DNA of 17,717 nucleotides from VEQN01 sp036405975 (GTDB taxonomy: Bacteria > Patescibacteriota > Minisyncoccia > Phycocordibacterales > CAIZLB01): assembly GCA_036405975.1 (NCBI GenBank), contig DASWWM010000021.1, positions 1 to 17,717 on the forward strand, in the 5' to 3' direction. Shown here one piece after another: positions 13,090-17,717 of this stretch (position 1 is its first letter; every line of letters starts with the position of its first letter). A program made the translations under genes and the position numbers. The notes under the pieces are model-generated. The model was given only the letters and a program-made list of their open reading frames with translations, was not told where the DNA came from and made no database searches.

Positions 13090-14337
13090 TTAGACCAGTA
13101 TACCACCGCCTATGCAGGTCTCGTCAATGTAGAAAACAGCAGACTGGCCAGGCGCCATCGCAAGCTGCCTTTGCTCAAATGTCACCTTTGCTGTTCCTGC
13201 GACCATGTCTACGTCACTGATCGTGCAGGCTTGTCTGGTCTGCCGATATCGGATGCGCACGTCGCATGCCAAAGTCTGCCCAGCGAGAGGATTTGCCCCG
13301 CTGCCGGACGTTGCGTCCTTGAGCCGCTCAAGAAGTGCCGGAGTGAAGAGGCAGCTTTGTATTGAAATTGTCTGGGCTGGCTGCACAGACACGTCCTGTC
13401 CGCTGCCTGTCCTATGTGCGTCGGCTGCTGCAGAGGCACCTGCTTTGTACTCGGATTCGGGAAGGACGACCAAAGAGTTCGAAGCAATGTCTTTCTTGAC
13501 GATATAATGCGGCTCCCTGGCCGTGCTTTCAGTAAAGATCCTGAACCCATGTCGTTCGCCGAGCGTATAAAGAACGGCGCCGTCATGCTCGCCTATTATT
13601 TCGCCTTTTGAATCGAGCACATTTCCTGGCTTTGTCTGGATATATTCCTTAAGAAATGCCTTCATGTCCAAATGGCCAATGAAGCAGACGCCTTGGCTGT
13701 CTTTCTTATCGAAAACAGGAAGGCCAAGTTCCTTTGCGAGCGCGCGCACCTGGCTCTTTTGCAAGTGCCCTATCGGAAAGAGCGCACGCTCGAGGTCGGC
13801 CGGTCCAAGCGTCCAGAGGAAATAGCTCTGACCCTTGTTCTTGTCAGCGCCTTCCTGAAGCACCCATGTCTTCGTGGTTTCGTCATACGCCCTTTGTGCA
13901 TAGTGGCCCGTTGCTACATAGTCGATTCCCCTTGCCTTTGCTTCATCCAAAAATGACCCGAACTTCACATGCCTATTGCACATGATGTCAGGATTCGGCG
14001 TTCTGCCCGCCTTGTATTCGGCGATCATATAATCGACCACTTCTTTCTTGTACTTCTCACTAAAATCAAAAGTCAGAAACGGGATATCGAGAACGGCGCA
14101 AACCCTCATGGCATCCCGCCTTTCGTCTTTCCATCCGCAGTCCGTAGAGTCGGGCTGCCAGACCTTTATGAAAACGCCCGTCACGTCATACCCTTGCTGC
14201 TTGAGAAGCGCGGCAGAGACCGAAGAGTCCACGCCGCCAGACATGCCGACATAGACCTTCTTTTTATTTGAAGGCTGCTGGCCATTATTAGCGCTGGCTG
14301 TCGATGTATTTTGCCTTGAGCTTGAGATGCTGGTCAT
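13090..14337 (-). CDS. mnmA: tRNA-specific 2-thiouridylase MnmA
   Basis: 415 residues. MnmA adds the 2-thio group to U34 of Lys, Glu and Gln tRNAs using sulfur relayed from a cysteine desulfurase. The PP-loop is SGGVDSS at 33-39. The catalytic cysteines are C120 (DIMCNRHVKFG) and C218 (DSQGVCFIG), and TGHYAQ lies between them. Family length is about 360. The excess comes from a 26-residue Ser/Asn/Gln-rich N-terminal extension and low-complexity Ala/Gly/Ser insertions in the C-terminal barrel region (KAGASAAADAHRTGSG and ATSGSGANP). The ATG at 14337 is the only candidate before the PP-loop and makes the gene overlap mltG by 50 nt. It ends directly at the start of the ATP-cone nuclease gene. 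Confidence 0.97.
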   Translation of the reverse strand: MTSISSSRQNTSTASANNGQQPSNKKKVYVGMSGGVDSSVSAALLKQQGYDVTGVFIKVWQPDSTDCGWKDERRDAMRVCAVLDIPFLTFDFSEKYKKEVVDYMIAEYKAGRTPNPDIMCNRHVKFGSFLDEAKARGIDYVATGHYAQRAYDETTKTWVLQEGADKNKGQSYFLWTLGPADLERALFPIGHLQKSQVRALAKELGLPVFDKKDSQGVCFIGHLDMKAFLKEYIQTKPGNVLDSKGEIIGEHDGAVLYTLGERHGFRIFTESTAREPHYIVKKDIASNSLVVLPESEYKAGASAAADAHRTGSGQDVSVQPAQTISIQSCLFTPALLERLKDATSGSGANPLAGQTLACDVRIRYRQTRQACTISDVDMVAGTAKVTFEQRQLAMAPGQSAVFYIDETCIGGGILV

Positions 14338-15280
14338 ACGTCTTTGAGAAATGAGTTATACCATCTTTGTCAGAAAGATAAAATACGTAATCGTTCGGCT
14401 CAGGTCGAAGTGCGGCCTCGATGCTTCTGATGCCCGGATTGCCTATCGGAGTCGGAGGAAGGCCTTTTCTCGTATATGAGTTATAGTCGCCGTCGGCCCG
14501 GAGGTCAGTGAGCGTAAGGTCCGCTGACCCTCGTCCTGTCACATACATGAGCGTGGCATCCACCTGGAGAGCCATGCCTCGTTCCATTCTCTGAAGGAGC
14601 AAGTATGCGACCTTCTTCATATCTTCGTCGGTCTGAACCTCTCTTTCAAGAATGGACGCAAGCTTGATGATGTCGTCCAGGCTTCTTGTCGAGCTCGCGA
14701 TCTCGGCCTCATACGGCTTGATTTTCGCCTTGAACTGGGAATCCATGGCCTTGATGATTTCCTCAGGCGTGGCTATCGGCGAGAAGAAGTATGTTTCCGG
14801 GAACAGGTAGCCTTCCTTCGCGACTGCGAGCTGAAGCAAAGTCGAAGTCGATATGCTCGGGAACTTCTGCCCTGCAAGCATCGCGATTCTCTTGCTGTCT
14901 GACCCTTCTGGAATAGTGAGCCGGACAGGGGTGTAGCCAAAGTCTCCTTCTACGATTCGTTTGGCTACCTGGAATGCGCTCTCAGGAGCATCAAACTGGT
15001 AGTAACCTGCCTTGACCTTGTTCTCTCCACCGAAGAAGAGGATAAGGTTCTGGGTCATAAAAGCTGATCTGACAGCTCCTGATGCCTTGAGTTCTTGTGC
15101 CACGCTTCGGGCATTTTGACCTTTGTCGACCACTGCCGATAGCGGCCCTCCTGCAAACCTAGACGCGCTCGGTGCAGCAAAAAGAATAGTCGAGAGGAGC
15201 CAGCCGGCGGCAATACAAACGACGATGAGGAGTATTGCCGCCGCAGCTGCTATTCTTTTGCTAATTCTGATCGGAAGCAT
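14288..15280 (-). CDS. mltG: Endolytic murein transglycosylase MltG (YceG-like)
   Basis: 330 residues. MltG is an inner-membrane lytic transglycosylase that cuts nascent glycan strands and sets their length. One N-terminal membrane segment is seen at about 11-33 (AAAAAILLIVVCIAAGWLL). A LysM-like region follows, then the catalytic domain. The catalytic Glu is E212 in LASILEREVQTDED, matching E218 of E. coli. Further family motifs are ALQVDATLMYVTG and YTRKGLPPTPIGNPGIRSIEAAL. Length is close to the E. coli protein (340). The start at 15280 places the basic MLPIRISKR before the membrane helix. A TAGAAT about 27 nt upstream of the ATG could be a -10, but it lacks a -35. Confidence 0.96.
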   Translation of the reverse strand: MLPIRISKRIAAAAAILLIVVCIAAGWLLSTILFAAPSASRFAGGPLSAVVDKGQNARSVAQELKASGAVRSAFMTQNLILFFGGENKVKAGYYQFDAPESAFQVAKRIVEGDFGYTPVRLTIPEGSDSKRIAMLAGQKFPSISTSTLLQLAVAKEGYLFPETYFFSPIATPEEIIKAMDSQFKAKIKPYEAEIASSTRSLDDIIKLASILEREVQTDEDMKKVAYLLLQRMERGMALQVDATLMYVTGRGSADLTLTDLRADGDYNSYTRKGLPPTPIGNPGIRSIEAALRPEPNDYVFYLSDKDGITHFSKTYDQHLKLKAKYIDSQR

Positions 15281-15350
15281 TGTCTTGATGTGTATCGGAT
15301 TATTTTGATTCTAAAATGGCGAATTTTGAAATGGGATAGATTGCTATCAG

Positions 15351-16613
15351 CTAGATAGGAAGATTCGCTGGCGGCTCGACTTTCTTGGCGACGACTCGGG
15401 AGAGCGTCGGAGTCTTCGATACGTCTCCCGGGAAGTGGTAGACCGTTGCGAGTTCCTCGGTATTCATGACGAATGTGCTGCCTTTGTATCCGACCGGGAT
15501 GAATTCATCATAAAAAAATGCTCGAGCCTTGTACCTATTGAAGAGCTTTTTCTTCTGGCCGAGAACCTGCTGGCCGCTCCGGTCCTGCCATGGATACTTA
15601 ACGCCAGGCGCCTTGTCTGCCTTGAAGCCGTTAAGGTTCTGCGAGCCGAACTGCCTGAATGCTCCGCTGATTGCAGCCTGAGTCGTTCCTCGGAATGAGT
15701 TCGCCTTGGCAACATAGATGGCTCGGATTCCGCAATCAAACGGGATCTTCGAGAGGCTTCGCTCGATGGCGTCCACGGCATCCCTCTCGCCCTTTGTCAG
15801 CTGCATGAGATTCGGATTCATCGGCTTCTCCTTGTCGATCTTCACGTCACGCTTCGTTCTCTTCTTGATGTCTTCGTTTGCATCGAACTTCCAGTCGACT
15901 TTCTCGAACCATGTTCCAGGCTTTGTCTTGTCCTTGCCATGCGCTCGGATGCAAATCTGGATCCATGCCTGCTCGCCCTTTCGAAGCGATCCCAGAAACT
16001 CAAGAACCGGAGTGATCGGATCAACCTTGTACTCCTCTTTCTGGTCATCGGCAAGGCCATAGTCGGTATATGTCTTGATCGGCAAATGCGAAGGGCCGGT
16101 CTTTACGAATTCGCATCCCCAATACTGATAGTTTTCAGGATCAAATGGAGTTGTCTTGGCATAGTCCTTGTCAGTCACGTCGAGAATTTCGATGTCCGGG
16201 AACTGAGAATACAGCTGCGTCTCGATCATGTCTTTGAATTTTTCCTTTGACCAGATGAAGAATCGCACGGATCCGTCGATCGAGACGATCTCGAGGGAGA
16301 ACCAAGACCTTACCGACCCTTCCCAATACTTAGTGATATTGTCGCCTTCTCCGCCAGGCTGGAACAATGACGTGATGAAGACCTCCATAGCCAAGGGTGA
16401 CTTCGTAATGCCTTTAGGAATCCGAAGTTCGAGCGTCACATACTTTTGCTTCGCAAAAAAGGCCGCTCGAACGTATTTGACCCAATTTTCCCAAAATGCC
16501 TGGGCAAGATAGATGGGCAGCGTAACGATGATGAAAAGGTATGCGAGCTTAAGCGCAAGAAGGATCAAGCCGTTGATTTCGCCGGATGACGATGCGTCCA
16601 TGAATGAAGACAT
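15351..16613 (-). CDS. Membrane-anchored protein resembling the N-terminal half of CPR VirD4/TraG-like proteins
   Basis: 420 residues with one membrane segment at about 18-42 (LALKLAYLFIIVTLPIYLAQAF), followed by a large soluble region. Segments such as SPLAMEVFITSLF, RSWFSLEIVSIDGSVRFFIW, IETQLYSQFPDIEI and the terminal NTEELATVYHFPG...EPPANLPI resemble the region that precedes the FtsK/VirD4-type ATPase in many CPR proteins (a DUF8128-type domain, from memory). Here the protein stops where that ATPase would begin; no Walker A motif occurs in it or in the next gene. It may work with an ATPase encoded elsewhere, in secretion, conjugation or pilus function. A second ATG at 16601 lies 10 nt from a possible -10, so the true start may be four codons downstream. 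Confidence 0.8.
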   Translation of the reverse strand: MSSFMDASSSGEINGLILLALKLAYLFIIVTLPIYLAQAFWENWVKYVRAAFFAKQKYVTLELRIPKGITKSPLAMEVFITSLFQPGGEGDNITKYWEGSVRSWFSLEIVSIDGSVRFFIWSKEKFKDMIETQLYSQFPDIEILDVTDKDYAKTTPFDPENYQYWGCEFVKTGPSHLPIKTYTDYGLADDQKEEYKVDPITPVLEFLGSLRKGEQAWIQICIRAHGKDKTKPGTWFEKVDWKFDANEDIKKRTKRDVKIDKEKPMNPNLMQLTKGERDAVDAIERSLSKIPFDCGIRAIYVAKANSFRGTTQAAISGAFRQFGSQNLNGFKADKAPGVKYPWQDRSGQQVLGQKKKLFNRYKARAFFYDEFIPVGYKGSTFVMNTEELATVYHFPGDVSKTPTLSRVVAKKVEPPANLPI

Positions 16614-16640
16614 TTTATCTTATATTTGGCTGGGCACCAA
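16612..16640 (-). promoter_or_regulatory. Possible promoter of the VirD4-N-like gene
   Basis: TTGGTG (16640-16635), a 17-nt spacer and TAAAAT (16617-16612) on the minus strand, following the terminator of the upstream gene. The -10 overlaps the first in-frame ATG (16613) and lies 10 nt from the second (16601), the same geometry as at alaS. It would produce a nearly leaderless mRNA starting at the second Met. Confidence 0.4.
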
Positions 16641-16664
16641 GCAAGGCGCGCAAGACGGAACGTG

Positions 16665-16695
16665 GAAAAGAAAAAGCCCGGCTTGCGCGCCGGAC
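16665..16695 (-). terminator. Intrinsic terminator after the sigma-4/HARE-HTH gene
   Basis: Arms 16676-16682 and 16689-16695 form a 7-bp GC-rich stem (one G-U pair) with a 6-nt loop. On the minus strand it is followed by TTTTTCTTTTC. It lies 6 nt after the TAA of the upstream gene and separates it from the membrane protein gene. Confidence 0.8.
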
Positions 16696-16701
16696 CCTTT
16701 C

Positions 16702-17717
16702 TTACTTCGCTTCAGTCTTCGCTTCCGCGATGCTGTATTTTCCGTCCTTGTCCTTCTTGAAAATCTTCGAGTTCTGGAGGTTTACGAGGATGGTGTTCTC
16801 CTTCACGTATCGTTCCTTCATAACCTTCTGGATGATGTCATCCTTAGTCATCGGTCCGTGCTTCTGGAGCATCTTCTGGATTACGTCCTTTACTACGCCA
16901 CTTGCATAGCCCCATTCAGTGAGAGCGTAGAGTCCTCGTCCGACGAGCACGAAACGCTTATCCTTGATGAGCTCGTTATGCGTAGTCGCGATATGAGCCT
17001 TTTTGTCGAAAAGCTTTTCGATAAGCTTCGCGATGTCCCGGAAATGGATCGGAGATCCATGCTTTCGCATAGCAAGGAATGCATAGTCTCGGATACCCTT
17101 GGTCTTCACGTTCTGAGAGTCTGCCTTGCCCCATTCTCCGAGCGGATTCTTAGCGATATGCTTTGAAATGTTCAGCCATCGCTTTGCCACTTCGTCGTTT
17201 CGGTACTTTTCGTTTACGTCCTTGAGGTGCTCGAGGAAGCCTTCGATCATTTCTGATTCCGGGATGAGGTCGTCATTGTTGAGGTTCTTGTAGAGCTTTC
17301 GAAGGGCCTCATGGATTTTCTTTGAGAGAGATGCGTCTACATGCCATCGGTGCTTGAATTCAGGATCTTCCTTTTCCTTCTTGAAAGAGTCGCCTACGAC
17401 GAGAAGGAAGTGGAGATGGTTCTGAGAAGACTCATCCTTTGCAAAATGAGAAAGAAGCTCTTCCTCTGAGACCATGCCTCCGAGCTCGTGAACGTGAGAA
17501 ACGAGCTCGTCAAAGACAGCCTTTTCCTGCTTGTAGTATGCAGACTTCCTGATGTTCTGAAGGGCAGCGTGCTCGATCTGTCGAACTCGCTCTCGAGTGA
17601 TGCTGTACATCTCGCCGATAGCCTCAAGGGTCATCCGTTCGTTATTTTTGTCCAATCCGTACCGCTTAGTGACGACAAGTCTGGCTCGCTCAGGGAGCGC
17701 TGCAAGGAGTCTCTTCG
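16702..17717 (-). CDS. Sigma-70 region 4 plus HARE-HTH transcription factor, 5' end missing
   Basis: The frame is open to the right edge: 337 residues are visible and the true start lies outside. A TTG at 17655 could be mistaken for a start, but the codons before it read LLAALPERARLVVTKRYGL, a canonical sigma region 4.1. Region 4.2 follows (MTLEAIGEMYSITRERVRQIEHAAL), with the helix-turn-helix that contacts -35 elements. A charged helical middle leads to a HARE-HTH domain (GIRDYAFLAMRKHGSPIHFRD...VGRGLYALTEWGY), as in the RNA polymerase delta subunit, then a second winged-helix-like segment (VIQKMLQKHGPMTKDDIIQKVM). Regions 2-3 cannot be seen, so it may be a sigma factor or a sigma-like adaptor. 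It ends in its own terminator. Confidence 0.88.
   Translation of the reverse strand, partial: KRLLAALPERARLVVTKRYGLDKNNERMTLEAIGEMYSITRERVRQIEHAALQNIRKSAYYKQEKAVFDELVSHVHELGGMVSEEELLSHFAKDESSQNHLHFLLVVGDSFKKEKEDPEFKHRWHVDASLSKKIHEALRKLYKNLNNDDLIPESEMIEGFLEHLKDVNEKYRNDEVAKRWLNISKHIAKNPLGEWGKADSQNVKTKGIRDYAFLAMRKHGSPIHFRDIAKLIEKLFDKKAHIATTHNELIKDKRFVLVGRGLYALTEWGYASGVVKDVIQKMLQKHGPMTKDDIIQKVMKERYVKENTILVNLQNSKIFKKDKDGKYSIAEAKTEAK

Noticed and set aside
283..16704. Recoded TGA (genetic code 25)
   Set aside because: All genes read through at full length without an in-frame TGA, so there is only avoidance of TGA as a stop, no evidence of reassignment.
16702..17655. TTG at 17655 as the start of the sigma-4/HARE-HTH protein
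   Set aside because: The frame continues to the window edge and the residues before the TTG complete sigma region 4.1, so the true start is outside the window.

Overview
This 17.7 kb window looks like chromosomal sequence from a Candidate Phyla Radiation (Patescibacteria) genome, most likely Parcubacteria. The signs are shortened housekeeping proteins (uL13, an alanyl-tRNA synthetase that ends after its editing domain), a membrane protein resembling the N-terminal half of CPR VirD4/TraG-like proteins, a sigma region 4 plus HARE-HTH regulator, and the near absence of Shine-Dalgarno sequences. The lineage is inferred from gene content; no 16S gene is present. All genes but one lie on the minus strand, so the window is described in transcription order, from right to left.

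17717-14288: a 5'-truncated sigma-4/HARE-HTH transcription factor ends in a good intrinsic terminator. Next come a membrane-anchored VirD4-N-like protein and MltG (peptidoglycan-strand terminator).

14337-11424: mnmA (tRNA 2-thiouridylase) overlaps the end of mltG by 50 nt. It directly abuts an ATP-cone/Mrr-like nuclease gene, which is followed by a Cas4/AddB-like four-cysteine nuclease. This looks like one transcription unit ending in a hairpin built from the last codons of the nuclease gene.

11393-7270: a monocistronic M3 oligopeptidase, then the only plus-strand gene (an unrecognised 59-residue protein with its own strong terminator), then divergent alaS.

7173-4399: a PilM/FtsA-like actin-fold protein and a single-pass membrane protein with a baseplate-J-like ectodomain, probably an envelope or pilus module.

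4339-283: a compact translation/transcription operon, infA-rpmJ-rpsM-rpsK-rpsD-rpoA-rplQ-rplM-rpsI. It has a well-formed promoter before infA and ends in a large folded 3' region plus an intrinsic terminator. A new transcript then starts from a near-consensus promoter and runs off the left edge with the first 31 codons of an acidic protein (possibly GrpE).

The patterns most worth following are: promoters whose -10 element sits 8-10 nt from the start codon, implying leaderless mRNAs; arginine encoded almost only by CGA in some ribosomal genes; no TGA stop among 19 minus-strand genes; and the 93-nt three-way-junction palindrome behind rpsI. No CRISPR array, tRNA, rRNA, insertion sequence or prophage is visible. 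No stretch over 300 bases lacks a gene.
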